NCBI GenBank assembly: GCA_964439265.1
Contig: CAYTOA010000003.1
Location: forward strand, 58,659-122,658
Reading direction: 5' to 3'
DNA: 64,000 nt
From: JAGVPT01 sp964439265
GTDB taxonomy: Bacteria; Bacteroidota; Ignavibacteria; UBA10030; UBA8401
Part shown: piece after piece, positions 47,774 to 57,458 of the stretch
Layout: each line of letters starts with the position of its first letter
Numbering within the stretch: position 1 is the first letter of the stretch
The notes under the pieces: model-generated
Database searches by the model: none
What the model was told of the DNA's origin: nothing
Seen by the model: the letters and a program-made list of their open reading frames with translations, nothing else
Made by a program: the position numbers and the translations under genes

Positions 47774-49807
47774 GTGGCAGAAGTAACATCAAAATCAAAA
47801 GTCAAGAAGACCAACGGCGAATATACTGCCGACGACATTACCGTACTGAAGGGATTGGAAGCCGTCCGCCGGCGCCCCGCGATGTATATCGGCGATGTCA
47901 GCGCGCGCGGACTTCATCACCTTGTCTACGAAGTTGTCGACAACTCGATTGACGAGGCGCTGGCGGGATACTGCAAGAATATCGATGTGAAGATCAACAA
48001 AGACGGAAGCGTCACGGTCATCGACGACGGGCGCGGCATACCGACGGGCATCATTGCAGAAGAGAAAAAATCAGCCCTTGAAGTGGTCATGACGGTGCTT
48101 CATGCCGGCGGTAAGTTCGACAAGAACACCTACAAGGTTTCGGGCGGTCTGCATGGCGTTGGAGTTTCGGTTGTTAATGCATTGAGCGAATGGCTTGAAG
48201 TGGAAGTCTATCGCGACGGAAAAACCTCCTTCCAGAAATATAAGAAGGGGGAAGCTGTCGCTGCGGTGAAGGTGATCGGCAAAACCGAAAAAGGAAAGAC
48301 CGGTACGAAAACGACGTTCTTGCCCGACCAGACGATTTTCAAAAACCGCACTTTTAAATTCGAAACTCTGGCAGAGCGCCTTCGCGAACTTGCGTTTCTC
48401 AACAAAGAGGTGACGCTTGAAATCACCGACCTTCGCAGCAAGCAGGAACAGACGGAACGGTTCCACTTTGAAGGGGGCATTGTCGAATTTGTGAAATATA
48501 TCGACTCAACGCGTCCGTCGGTGATGAAGAAACCTGTGTATGCAAAAGGAACCGGCACCGACGAGAACGGCCGCACGGTTGAAGTCGAAGTGTCGCTTCA
48601 GTACAACGACCAATATTCTGAGAACGTTTTTTCGTACGTCAACAACATCAACACGCACGAGGGCGGAACACATCTCGTCGGATTTCGTACCGCGTTGACG
48701 CGCACGCTCAACAACTACGGATACAAAAACAATCTTGTGAAAGAGGACAAGATCACTCTTACCGGAGACGACTTCCGGGAAGGGCTCACGGCCGTTGTGA
48801 GCGTGAAAGTACCCGAGCCGCAGTTTGAAGGCCAGACCAAGACGAAGCTCGGCAACAGCGAAGTGAAAAGCATCGTCGAATCTGTGGTCGGGCAGGAGCT
48901 TGCCAATTGGTTAGACCAAAATCCCGGAGACGCGAAAAGGATTATTGAGAAGAGTCTTCGTGCGGCGGAAGCGCGCGAAGCCGCACGGAAAGCACGCGAT
49001 CTCACCCGCCGGAAGAATGCGCTAGACGGCGGCGGCCTTCCCGGCAAACTTGCTGATTGTTCCATCAACGACCCCGAGCATTGCGAACTTTATCTTGTGG
49101 AAGGAGATTCTGCGGGCGGCAGTGCGAAGCAGGGACGCGACAGGCGATTCCAGGCGATCCTTCCGCTCAAGGGAAAAATCCTGAACGTCGAGAAGGCCCG
49201 CCTTCATAAGATTTTAGAGAATGAAGAAATCCGCAATATCTTTACAGCGATCGGCGCCGGCGTCGGCGATGACTTTGACCCGGCAAAGATCCGCTACGGC
49301 AAAATCATACTCATGTGCGACGCGGACGTCGACGGTTCTCATATCCGAACGCTTTTGCTGACGCTCTTCTTCCGTTACATGAAGCAGCTGATCGACCTCG
49401 GGCATGTCTATATCGCCCAGCCGCCTCTCTATAAAATAAAAAAAGGGAAACAGGAATTTTACGCGTACGACGAAGAAGAGCGCGATGAAATTCTTAAAAG
49501 ACTGAAGGGCGAAAAGGCCGACAAGAAAAAGGAAGAAGAAGAGGAAGAAACGGCCGAGGTTGTTGAAGAGGGCGTGGTTGCAAAATACGGGTCCGTTATT
49601 TCCCGCTTCAAAGGCTTGGGAGAAATGAACCCCGAGCAGCTCTGGTCAACGACCATGAACCCGGAAACACGCACAATCCTGCAGGTGAGCATTGAAAACG
49701 CTGCCGATGCAGACCGGACGTTTTCTATTTTAATGGGAGACGAAGTCGAGCCGAGGCGGGCGTTTATCGAAAAGAATGCAAAGTATGTCAGAAATTTGGA
49801 TATCTAA
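47774..49807 (+). CDS. gyrB: DNA gyrase subunit B
   Basis: A 677-residue GHKL ATPase subunit. EVVDNSIDEALAG binds ATP and magnesium, followed by DGRGIP and GGLHGVGVSVVNAL. The TOPRIM domain has LVEGDSAGGSAKQGRDR and DADVDGSHIR. A K/E-rich insert (KKKEEEEEETAEVVEEG, about residues 578-594) lies in the TOPRIM tail and is longer than in E. coli-like proteins of this size. The start codon is GTG at 47774, 20 bases after dciA. It is separated from gyrA by a palindromic element. Confidence 0.96.
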   Translation: MAEVTSKSKVKKTNGEYTADDITVLKGLEAVRRRPAMYIGDVSARGLHHLVYEVVDNSIDEALAGYCKNIDVKINKDGSVTVIDDGRGIPTGIIAEEKKSALEVVMTVLHAGGKFDKNTYKVSGGLHGVGVSVVNALSEWLEVEVYRDGKTSFQKYKKGEAVAAVKVIGKTEKGKTGTKTTFLPDQTIFKNRTFKFETLAERLRELAFLNKEVTLEITDLRSKQEQTERFHFEGGIVEFVKYIDSTRPSVMKKPVYAKGTGTDENGRTVEVEVSLQYNDQYSENVFSYVNNINTHEGGTHLVGFRTALTRTLNNYGYKNNLVKEDKITLTGDDFREGLTAVVSVKVPEPQFEGQTKTKLGNSEVKSIVESVVGQELANWLDQNPGDAKRIIEKSLRAAEAREAARKARDLTRRKNALDGGGLPGKLADCSINDPEHCELYLVEGDSAGGSAKQGRDRRFQAILPLKGKILNVEKARLHKILENEEIRNIFTAIGAGVGDDFDPAKIRYGKIILMCDADVDGSHIRTLLLTLFFRYMKQLIDLGHVYIAQPPLYKIKKGKQEFYAYDEEERDEILKRLKGEKADKKKEEEEEETAEVVEEGVVAKYGSVISRFKGLGEMNPEQLWSTTMNPETRTILQVSIENAADADRTFSILMGDEVEPRRAFIEKNAKYVRNLDI

Positions 49808-49847
49808 AAGCCATCTCAAAAATGGTTTTGACATAGAATACATTTGT

Positions 49848-49981
49848 AAATGTCATGCTGAGCGTAGCGAAGCATCCACGACACTGAAGCCCCGTAGATT
49901 CACGATGCATGATTGTCATGGATTCTCCCGAAGGGATGCCTTCGGCATTCACTCCGCTTCGCTCCGTTCAGTATGGCATTT
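49848..49981. repeat. palindromic element between gyrB and gyrA
   Basis: The 228-base spacer holds 26-base arms 49848-49873 and 49956-49981 that are inverted copies with 4 mismatches. The left arm reads AAATGTCATGCTGAGCGTAG then CGAAGC. Between them is a further short inverted repeat, GAAGGGATGCCTTC (49930-49943). Units of the TGTCATGCTGAGCG kind are common dispersed repeats in environmental bacterial genomes. Only one copy is seen in this window. Confidence 0.6.
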
Positions 49982-50035
49982 TCCGGAGTTTTTGAGGCAG
50001 CTTCTAATAATAATAAAACCCTGAGATCATAATAC

Positions 50036-52630
50036 ATGGCGACACAGAACGAAAAGATAGTTCCCGTTGACATTGAAGATGAAATGCGCGGCTCATACAT
50101 CGATTATTCGATGTCGGTGATCGTTGCGCGCGCCCTACCCGACGTGCGTGACGGATTGAAGCCGGTCCACCGCCGCGTTCTGTTCGGCATGAATGGACTC
50201 GGCCTGGCAGCGAACCGCTCATACAAAAAGAGCGCGCGTGTTGTCGGAGAGGTTCTTGGAAAGTACCATCCGCACGGCGATTCGGCTGTGTATGATACCA
50301 TCGTCCGCATGGCGCAGGATTTTTCAATGCGCTATATGCTTGTTGACGGACAGGGAAATTTCGGTTCGGTCGACGGCGATTCCGCCGCCGCAATGCGGTA
50401 TACCGAAGTGCGCCTGTCGCGCATCTCGGAAGAAATGCTCCGCGATCTGGAGAAGAACACCGTCGATTTCACGCCGAACTTTGACGACACGCTGCAGGAG
50501 CCTTCCGTCCTTCCCGCGCAGATCCCGAACCTGCTCGTCAACGGTGCGAGCGGTATCGCCGTGGGCATGGCAACAAATATTCCGCCGCACAATCTCGGCG
50601 AGGTTATCGACGGCTGTGTTGCGTACATCAAGGACCCGGACATCGATAACCAGAAATTGATGAAGATCATCAAGGCTCCCGATTTCCCGACGGGCGGAAT
50701 CATCTACGGCTACGACGGGGTGAAGGAAGCGTACACGACCGGACGGGGAAGAATCATCGTTCGGGCAAAAGCGACTGTCGAAACCGCCAAGAACGACCGC
50801 CAGAGCATCATCATATCGGAAATTCCGTACCAGGTCAACAAATCCAGCCTCATCGAGAAGATCGCGGAGTTGATGCGCGAGAAAAAGCTCGAAGATATTT
50901 CCGATATCCGCGACGAATCGGACCGCGACGGCATGCGCATCGTGGTGGACCTGAAGCGCGACGCGAACGCCGCCGTGATCCTGAATAATCTTTACAAGCA
51001 CACGCAGATGCAGACCACTTTCGGCGTCATCATGCTCGCGCTGGTCGACGGCCGGCCGCGGGTATTGACGCTGCGGGAAATGATCCAGAAATATATCGAG
51101 CACCGCAACGAGGTCATCGTCCGGCGCACGAAGTTCGATCTCGACGCGGCCGAAGCACGGGCGCACATTCTCGAAGGTTACATCATTGCGCTCGACAACA
51201 TCGACGCGATCATCAAGCTGATCAAGGCATCGAAAGACGTCGAGACCGCAAAGACCGGCTTAATGAAAAAATTCAAGTTGTCCGAGATTCAAGCCAAGGC
51301 AATTCTCGACATGCGTTTGCAGAAACTGACCGGCCTGGAGCGGAAGAAAGTCGAAGACGAATACCGCGAGATAATCAAGCTCATCACGAAACTGAAGGCA
51401 ATTCTTGCCAGCAAACAGCTCCAGCTCCAGATCATCAAAGACGAGCTGCTTGCCATCAGGGAAAAATATGCCGACCCCCGCCGCACGGAAATTGTCTACG
51501 ACTTCGAGGAATTTCGCATCGAGGACATGATCGCGCAGGAGGAAGTGGTCATCACAATCAGCCACGGGGGGTTTATTAAACGATTTCCCGTGAGCGGTTA
51601 CCGGCGGCAGTCGCGCGGCGGAAAGGGAGTCACGGGCGCCTCGTCTCGCGAAGACGATTTTATCGAACACATGTTCATTGCAAGCACGCACAATTATATC
51701 CTCTTCTTTACGGACCAAGGGCAGTGCTATTGGCTGAAGGTATTTGAAATTCCCGAAGGCGGACGCGTTGCAAAAGGTAAGTCGATTGTCAACCTGATCT
51801 CCAAGGATCCGAGCGAAAACATCACGGCCTTCCTGACTGTCAAGGATTTTAGCGAGAAGAATTTTGTGCTCTTCGTGACCGAACAGGGCTTGGTCAAGAA
51901 AACCTCTCTCGCAGAATTCAGCAACCCCCGCAAGAACGGGATCGGTGCGATCTCGTTGAAGAAAAAAGACCTCCTGAAAGACGTCAAGCTTACCGATGGA
52001 ACGAGCGACGTCATCATTGGTACGCACGAAGGCTTGGCGATCCGGTTCCACGAGGACGAGGTTCGTGAGATGGGACGCACGGCGGCCGGTGTTCGGGCAA
52101 TCCGCCTTGAAAAAGGAGATAATGTCGTCGGCGCGCTTGCACTCAAGCGGACCACGACGACAATTCTGGTTGCAACGGAAAACGGCTACGGCAAACGCTC
52201 CGAAGTTTCAGAATACCGTGTGAGTCATCGCGGCGGGAAGGGTATCTACACTGTCAACGCAACGGATAAGACGGGAAAAATGATCGCCATCAAAGAAGTG
52301 CTCGAAACCGACGACATCGTTGTTGTCACGCTTCAAGGGATGGTCATTCGGCAGGATGCAACAGAGATCCGCCTGAGCGGAAGAAATACCCAAGGGGTTC
52401 GCCTGATCCGTCTGGACGAAGGCGACCGCATTGCCGATATTGCCGTTGTAACCCCGGAGGATGAGGAGCAGAACGGCGTACCCGAGAAGGATGATAAGCC
52501 CGTTCCGACCGACTCGAACGGAAAGGGCGGGAATGCAAAACAGGAAAAACTATTTCCTGAAAAGAAAAACCCTGAGCCCAAAAAGCACCAATCGAAAGTG
52601 AAACAAAAAACCGTAAAAAGGAAAAAATAG
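50036..52630 (+). CDS. gyrA: DNA gyrase subunit A
   Basis: An 864-residue subunit. The breakage-reunion domain has the catalytic tyrosine Y122 in AAAMRYTEVRLS. The quinolone-contact residues keep E. coli numbering: S83 and D87 in HGDSAVYDT are both wild type. The C-terminal six-bladed wrapping domain starts near residue 500 and carries a GyrA-box-like SRGGKG. A basic K/P-rich tail of about 60 residues (KPVPTDSNGKGG to KQKTVKRKK) extends it. It follows gyrB across a 228-base repeat-bearing spacer, so it may have its own promoter. Confidence 0.96.
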   Translation: MATQNEKIVPVDIEDEMRGSYIDYSMSVIVARALPDVRDGLKPVHRRVLFGMNGLGLAANRSYKKSARVVGEVLGKYHPHGDSAVYDTIVRMAQDFSMRYMLVDGQGNFGSVDGDSAAAMRYTEVRLSRISEEMLRDLEKNTVDFTPNFDDTLQEPSVLPAQIPNLLVNGASGIAVGMATNIPPHNLGEVIDGCVAYIKDPDIDNQKLMKIIKAPDFPTGGIIYGYDGVKEAYTTGRGRIIVRAKATVETAKNDRQSIIISEIPYQVNKSSLIEKIAELMREKKLEDISDIRDESDRDGMRIVVDLKRDANAAVILNNLYKHTQMQTTFGVIMLALVDGRPRVLTLREMIQKYIEHRNEVIVRRTKFDLDAAEARAHILEGYIIALDNIDAIIKLIKASKDVETAKTGLMKKFKLSEIQAKAILDMRLQKLTGLERKKVEDEYREIIKLITKLKAILASKQLQLQIIKDELLAIREKYADPRRTEIVYDFEEFRIEDMIAQEEVVITISHGGFIKRFPVSGYRRQSRGGKGVTGASSREDDFIEHMFIASTHNYILFFTDQGQCYWLKVFEIPEGGRVAKGKSIVNLISKDPSENITAFLTVKDFSEKNFVLFVTEQGLVKKTSLAEFSNPRKNGIGAISLKKKDLLKDVKLTDGTSDVIIGTHEGLAIRFHEDEVREMGRTAAGVRAIRLEKGDNVVGALALKRTTTTILVATENGYGKRSEVSEYRVSHRGGKGIYTVNATDKTGKMIAIKEVLETDDIVVVTLQGMVIRQDATEIRLSGRNTQGVRLIRLDEGDRIADIAVVTPEDEEQNGVPEKDDKPVPTDSNGKGGNAKQEKLFPEKKNPEPKKHQSKVKQKTVKRKK

Positions 52631-52637
52631 GTACCAA

Positions 52638-52658
52638 TTGCCGTGAATCACACGGCAA
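52638..52658 (+). terminator. hairpin after gyrA
   Basis: TTGCCGTG and CACGGCAA form a perfect 8-pair stem with an AATCA loop, 8 bases after the gyrA stop. There is no T-run, so it is at best a weak or factor-dependent terminator or a 3'-end stabiliser. Confidence 0.4.
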
Positions 52659-52765
52659 GAACAACCGTCTTGCTTCTCAGACTGCGCTTCGCTACATTGA
52701 CGTGGATTTATTCATCACCCCTACGCCAAATTTCACTAACTTTTATCAATCTGTAAGGAGTCAGC

Positions 52766-53239
52766 ATGAAAACTTTTTTCGTATTGTCTTGCTCCGTCCT
52801 TTCCTTGATAGTGTTCGGCTGCTCTTCGCTGACGCTTGCGCCGGTGCATTATCAGTGGCCGCTCGAGAGCGTCCTCACCGTTGACGGAAAGGGGAACGTT
52901 GAAGAACCCCGCAATTTCATCACATTCAATGTTAAACCGCTGTTGTTTGAAGAGACAAAGGATTCCGTACAACACGTGAGCGGCATTGAACTTCGCGTCA
53001 TCCGCGATATGGACGGCTACTACTATATGACGGCGCCAAAATTCAAGAACGTTTATGTTTTCGCATCGGATGAAGGAAAATTGAAATTAGAGAAAAAAAT
53101 ACTGGTCTCCGAAACAGGGCTTGCATCACCGGCGTTTAACCAGGACAAAGAAGGTAGGCCGTTCATCCATCTTCTCAACGGCAAAGAGAAAGCGATCCTG
53201 CTTTCGAAGGACGGCATTCAGCAAGGAGGACAAAAATGA
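52766..53239 (+). CDS. hypothetical lipoprotein
   Basis: A 157-residue protein with a lipoprotein signal peptide: MKTFFVLSCSVLSLIVFGC, lipid-modified cysteine at residue 19. The mature part is predicted beta-rich with alternating hydrophobic residues (ITFNVKPLLFE, IELRVIRDMDGYYYM, VYVFASDEGKLKLEKK). I do not recognise the family. A clear TAAGGAG precedes the ATG. Its stop overlaps the next gene (ATGA), coupling it to a secreted coiled-coil protein. Confidence 0.7.
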   Translation: MKTFFVLSCSVLSLIVFGCSSLTLAPVHYQWPLESVLTVDGKGNVEEPRNFITFNVKPLLFEETKDSVQHVSGIELRVIRDMDGYYYMTAPKFKNVYVFASDEGKLKLEKKILVSETGLASPAFNQDKEGRPFIHLLNGKEKAILLSKDGIQQGGQK

Positions 53240-54507
53240 AGACGATCCAACTAAGTTTGATACTCGCAATTGCAGTTTTAATGGTGTCCGCTGTTTCTTT
53301 CGCACAGGAGCAATCAGATTATGAGATCTCGCAGAGTTTCATCAAATCCTATAAAGAGCTTTCGAAAGCCATTGAAACGGCGCAAACAGTTCAGGAATGC
53401 GCTGAGATCAGCGTGAACATCGATGCGCTTGAAAAAGAATACGCGCCGCACAAAACCCTCCTGGACAAAGCGCTGTATCCGGATGATTTTCAAAAGAAGC
53501 TCGACATGGTGCATGGCCAGCTGGCGTATGCGCAGAACAAGCTCGGCATCATCCAGGATGCGGTGACGAAGATTGCGGCTCTTGAAGCACAAGTACAGGA
53601 ACTTTCTTCACAGGTTGAAAAGCTGAGCAGTGAAAACGGCTCGCTCTTAAAGGAAATCCAGACACTCAGAGCATCGAACTCGCAGGACAAAAAGATGCTC
53701 GATTCGCTCAGCACGCTCGTGGCGAAGCTCCGTTCCAACATCAGCGACAGAGACAAAATGATCTTCGCGATGGTGGACAGTATCTTCATGCAATACGACA
53801 AGAACGTCGACGCATTGAAAGACGTTGAGAAACAAAAAGTTGCTTCTCACGTGGAACGCAACGGCGTGATCGGCAATATCAAAAAATCCATTGCCGATAA
53901 TGTCGCATTCCTCGAATCGACCTCGTTGACCGGAAAAGACCTTGCCACGCTCGTCGGCGAACAGAAAAAATTCGCAACAGAATGGAAAGGTCTCGGTCCG
54001 AAGCTGGCAGTTATCTATGTGGCACAGAAAGACCGGTCGAAGGAACTGAACACCATCGATACTATGCTTGCCGCATGGGGCGCGAAGGTCGACGGAGCGC
54101 TCTGGAAATCGCTTAATCAACTCTTCACCAAGCACAATCTGACGGTGAAGCCGTTCAACACCGGCAATGAATTTGTCGCAAACGTTATCGGCTTTATCGA
54201 CGACGAGATTCAGAACACAAATCAGCGCACGGAAGCCGTCCGGTTCCAGGTCTATTCGACATTTGTCGACAGTGTCTGGAACGGTGAACTGACGACGACA
54301 TGGATGCCGCTGCTGCAAGGCAGCTCGATCGTCACCGACGCGCAGTTCGGACAGATCAAAGCAAAAGTCGATGTGTGGCGTTCATCTGTCGAACCTGGTC
54401 ACACGGTGTTGTACGTCGTTATTGCGCTCGTTGTTCTTGTGGTTCTCCTGCTTTTGTACCGGAGAATGAAGAAAGCGCCGAAGACGCCGACACCGCAAGC
54501 AGGATAA
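53236..54507 (+). CDS. exported coiled-coil protein with C-terminal membrane anchor
   Basis: A 423-residue protein. A signal peptide (1-23, ending SFAQ) precedes a helical periplasmic part, then a strongly predicted coiled coil (about 108-165: ALEAQVQELSSQVEKLSSEN), a second helical part, and a C-terminal membrane segment (VLYVVIALVVLVVLLLLY, about 392-409) with a short basic tail RRMKKAPKTPTPQ. The order suggests a rod-like periplasmic spacer anchored in the inner membrane. No family is recognised. It overlaps the upstream lipoprotein gene by 4 bases and is followed directly by a small gene. Confidence 0.75.
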   Translation: MKTIQLSLILAIAVLMVSAVSFAQEQSDYEISQSFIKSYKELSKAIETAQTVQECAEISVNIDALEKEYAPHKTLLDKALYPDDFQKKLDMVHGQLAYAQNKLGIIQDAVTKIAALEAQVQELSSQVEKLSSENGSLLKEIQTLRASNSQDKKMLDSLSTLVAKLRSNISDRDKMIFAMVDSIFMQYDKNVDALKDVEKQKVASHVERNGVIGNIKKSIADNVAFLESTSLTGKDLATLVGEQKKFATEWKGLGPKLAVIYVAQKDRSKELNTIDTMLAAWGAKVDGALWKSLNQLFTKHNLTVKPFNTGNEFVANVIGFIDDEIQNTNQRTEAVRFQVYSTFVDSVWNGELTTTWMPLLQGSSIVTDAQFGQIKAKVDVWRSSVEPGHTVLYVVIALVVLVVLLLLYRRMKKAPKTPTPQAG

Positions 54508-54508
54508 A

Positions 54509-54745
54509 ATGAACAACAAACCAGTGCACACGCACAGGGCGGTAGATGCTCCGACACCGGGCAAAATGTATGAATGCCTGTTGAACGGGACGCCGCTCTA
54601 TGAAGCGCGGATTCACAATGTCATGGGATGCTGGGCAACCGTTGAGGTTGTCCGGCCCCTGCCGGGACCGAACGAACACCAGTATAAGCCTGGACAGACA
54701 TTCGATATCCGCGTCAGTTCGTATACGTTCGACAAAGAGGCATAA
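54509..54745 (+). CDS. small hypothetical protein
   Basis: A 78-residue cytosolic protein starting 1 base after the coiled-coil gene. Central residues (YECLLNGTPLYEARIHNVMG and ATVEVVRPLPGPNEHQY) suggest a small beta-barrel fold; nothing specific is recognised. It is the last gene of the three-gene envelope operon and is followed by a hairpin. Confidence 0.55.
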   Translation: MNNKPVHTHRAVDAPTPGKMYECLLNGTPLYEARIHNVMGCWATVEVVRPLPGPNEHQYKPGQTFDIRVSSYTFDKEA

Positions 54746-54764
54746 TTCGTCATCAGGATGGGAA

Positions 54765-54799
54765 CAAAGCGGTGGTTGTATTGAACAATCACCGCTTTG
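54765..54799 (+). terminator. hairpin between the envelope operon and mlaE
   Basis: CAAAGCGGTGGTTGT and ACAATCACCGCTTTG form a 15-pair stem with one G-T wobble and an ATTGA loop. Only CCGTC follows, not a T-run, so termination would be weak. It lies about 20 bases after the stop of the small gene. Confidence 0.5.
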
Positions 54800-54902
54800 C
54801 CGTCTCACCGTGTCGTCTTGATTTTCACGGTGCATTTTTCAATATTAACCGCAGCATCAGAGACCTTCCATCCACACAGTGTCATTTTCGACAGCCCCGC
54901 GC

Positions 54903-55709
54903 ATGGCGGATACATACACCGGAATTGTTCAAGACCGCCGATTTACTTTCTTTGCGATCATAGGGGAACGAAGCAGCAATTTTTTCGGACATCTTGGCCG
55001 GTACTGCACCTTGATGTGGTGGATGCTTCGAAACATCCATAACGCAAAGGAATATTCCAGGAATATCTACCAGCAGATGGTCACGATCGGAAACGATTCA
55101 ATTCCGATCGTCGTGTTCGTGAGCGCGTTCGTCGGGATGGTCACCGCCGTGCAATCGGCATACCAATTGTACGATTGGATTCCCCGCACGGTGGTCGGAA
55201 GCCTCGTCGTGAAGTCCGTCCTCCTTGAATTGACCCCCCTGATGACGGCGCTTGTCCTTGCCGGAAAGGTCGGTGCGACGATTACCGCCGAGCTCGGCAC
55301 CATGCGCGTGACGGAGCAAATAGATGCGCTCGAATCACTGGCGTTCGATTCAATTTCATATCTTATCACACCGCGCGTTATCGCCGGCATGCTGATGTTT
55401 CCCGTTCTTATCATTTTCGGCGACCTCGTTGCAATCCTCGGCGGACTGATCGGCTCGGTCGCCGTCGCAAACATCCCGTCAGAGGCGTTCATCAAAGGAA
55501 TGAAGAACTCGTTCGAAACGTGGGACGCCGTCTTCGGAATCATCAAAGCGAATTTTTTCGGTTTTACCATTACGTCTGTCGCCTGTTACCAGGGATATTT
55601 CGTCGAGGGAGGTTCGGAGGGAGTCGGCAAGGCAACGATGAGAACGGTGGTCCTGACGTGCCTCGCCGTTGTAGTGATGGATTTTATCCTCGCATCAGTG
55701 TTATTGTGA
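54903..55709 (+). CDS. mlaE: MlaE-type ABC permease
   Basis: A 268-residue permease of the MlaE/YrbE family, part of the MlaFEDB-type complex that moves phospholipids between the membranes. It has about five hydrophobic segments and the family pattern GNDSIPIVVFVSAFVGMV, LVLAGKVGATITAELGTMRV and GKATMRTVVLTCLAVVV. An ATG eight codons upstream (54879) is a possible start; neither has a clear ribosome-binding site. It is followed by mlaF and mlaD. Confidence 0.92.
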   Translation: MADTYTGIVQDRRFTFFAIIGERSSNFFGHLGRYCTLMWWMLRNIHNAKEYSRNIYQQMVTIGNDSIPIVVFVSAFVGMVTAVQSAYQLYDWIPRTVVGSLVVKSVLLELTPLMTALVLAGKVGATITAELGTMRVTEQIDALESLAFDSISYLITPRVIAGMLMFPVLIIFGDLVAILGGLIGSVAVANIPSEAFIKGMKNSFETWDAVFGIIKANFFGFTITSVACYQGYFVEGGSEGVGKATMRTVVLTCLAVVVMDFILASVLL

Positions 55710-55800
55710 AAAGGAATTTTGAGATCGGCGCGAAGGCCGATGAGGCTGCTGCACGCAGAAGGAAACCGGCCGATGCAAACACAACTTTGGTATTTGCCGG

Positions 55801-56550
55801 ATGATCCGCATCCAAAACATTTGGAAAACGTTCGGTGACAAACAGGTGCTTCGCGGAGTTTCCTTCGACGTGATAAACAAGGAAACCACCGTCGTGCTCG
55901 GCCGCAGCGGCGGCGGGAAAAGCGTGCTGTTAAAAATGATCATCGGCCTGGTCAAACCCGATTCCGGTTCCATTGAAGTCGACGGCAAAGACATTTCGAC
56001 GATGACGTATAAGGAACTGAGGGCACTGAGGTTCAAATTCGGCTTCCTGTTTCAGGGTGCCGCGCTGTTCGATTCGATGACGGTTGGAGAGAATATTGCC
56101 CTTTCCCTTCGCCGGCACACCGGCTGGACCGAAAAAGAAATTGCGGATGGTCTCCGATACGCCCTTCACGTCGTCGGCCTTGACAACGCAGAACACATCA
56201 TGCCGTCGTCTCTCAGCGGCGGAATGAAGAAGCGCGTTGGCCTCGCGCGCGCGATCGCATTGACGCCGCGGTACATACTTTATGATGAACCGACAACCGG
56301 CCTCGATATGGAAACCGCCGACGGGATCAATCTCTTGATCAAAGACCTGAGAACGAAACTCGGGATCACGTCGATCGTGGTCACGCACGACATTCACAGT
56401 GCTTTTGTGGTGGGCGACCGGTTCGTAGTTCTCCAGAACGGCACGGCGCTGATGACGGGAACACGCGACGAGCTTCAAAACAGCGAGGATGAGGAAGTTC
56501 GGAAATACATCAACAGTTCTTTGCCAATGGCAGAGGGACGTCGCTTATGA
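55801..56550 (+). CDS. mlaF: MlaF-type ABC ATPase
   Basis: A 249-residue ATP-binding protein of the lipid asymmetry transporter. It shows Walker A GRSGGGKS, the Q-loop region FQGAALFDSMTVGEN, signature LSGGMKKRVGLARA and Walker B ILYDEPTTGLD, followed by the H-loop in VTHDI. The glycine-rich GGGKS and LSGGMKKR forms are typical of MlaF. It starts 91 bases after mlaE and overlaps mlaD by 4 bases. Confidence 0.94.
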   Translation: MIRIQNIWKTFGDKQVLRGVSFDVINKETTVVLGRSGGGKSVLLKMIIGLVKPDSGSIEVDGKDISTMTYKELRALRFKFGFLFQGAALFDSMTVGENIALSLRRHTGWTEKEIADGLRYALHVVGLDNAEHIMPSSLSGGMKKRVGLARAIALTPRYILYDEPTTGLDMETADGINLLIKDLRTKLGITSIVVTHDIHSAFVVGDRFVVLQNGTALMTGTRDELQNSEDEEVRKYINSSLPMAEGRRL

Positions 56551-57458
56551 AACTCAGCAATGAAATACGGCTCGGCATGGTGATATTCGCCGCGGTGATA
56601 GTTTTCGTTGGGGGGATGATCTACCTTCGGGGCGTTGATTTCCAGCGCCGGGAGTATTCGCTCACGATCTTTTACAATAATGTCAACGGCTTGCAGGAAG
56701 GCAACCCGATCACGATCGCAGGCCTCGCCGTGGGCAAAGTTGAAGAAATGAAACTCGTCGGCACCGCGATCGCGGTGAAAGTTCAGATACAGAATAAGGT
56801 GCAGTTTCCCGTCGATTCAAAAGCGTATATTAAAAGCTCCAGCTTGATGGGGGGAAAATTGATAGCGATTACGCCGGGCATCGAATCAACAATGCTCCAG
56901 AACGGCGATACGCTCACCGGTTCCTACGAAGCCGACCTGACCGAATTGACGTCAACGCTCGCCCCAATTTCATCGAACGTGCTGGGTATTCTGGAACGGG
57001 TGAATACGACGTTCGATGAGAAGACTCGCGGCAACATAAAAAATATCCTCGCGGATGTGAACCATTCTTCGGATGAACTTGAACGGATCATTCACGACGA
57101 GGGACAGAGGTTGGATTTCGCAATTGGGAACTTCGGCGTCTTCTCTGCCAACCTTTCCCATTTTGCCTTGAACCTGGACACCATCGCGCTCTCTCAACGC
57201 ACCAACTTGGACACAAGCATGGCGGCGATACGCACCGTCACGTACAATCTTCAGCAAGCGTCCGAGAATCTCAAATCGACGACACAATCGCTCGACGTCG
57301 TCCTGAATAAGATCGAAAAAGGGCAAGGGACGCTCGGAAAACTTGTGCAGGAAGAAAAATTATATAATGATATCGACAGCCTTGCTTCAAACCTGAACTT
57401 ATTGGTGAGAGACTTGCGGGAGAACCCAGGCAAGTATGTGAAAGTGAGCGTATTTTAA
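56547..57458 (+). CDS. mlaD: MlaD/MCE-domain protein
   Basis: A 303-residue protein with an N-terminal membrane anchor (LGMVIFAAVIVFVGGMIYL) and an MCE domain (about 35-115: LTIFYNNVNGLQEGNPITIA, then VDSKAYIKSSSLMGGKLI). A long helical region follows, which in relatives forms a hydrophobic channel. It carries lipid substrates for MlaFE in the periplasm. No mlaB, mlaC or mlaA is present in this window. Confidence 0.92.
   Translation: MKLSNEIRLGMVIFAAVIVFVGGMIYLRGVDFQRREYSLTIFYNNVNGLQEGNPITIAGLAVGKVEEMKLVGTAIAVKVQIQNKVQFPVDSKAYIKSSSLMGGKLIAITPGIESTMLQNGDTLTGSYEADLTELTSTLAPISSNVLGILERVNTTFDEKTRGNIKNILADVNHSSDELERIIHDEGQRLDFAIGNFGVFSANLSHFALNLDTIALSQRTNLDTSMAAIRTVTYNLQQASENLKSTTQSLDVVLNKIEKGQGTLGKLVQEEKLYNDIDSLASNLNLLVRDLRENPGKYVKVSVF

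Noticed and set aside
50324..51166. Minus-strand frame of 280 codons inside gyrA
   Set aside because: It is antisense to the conserved gyrase core and has no independent support.
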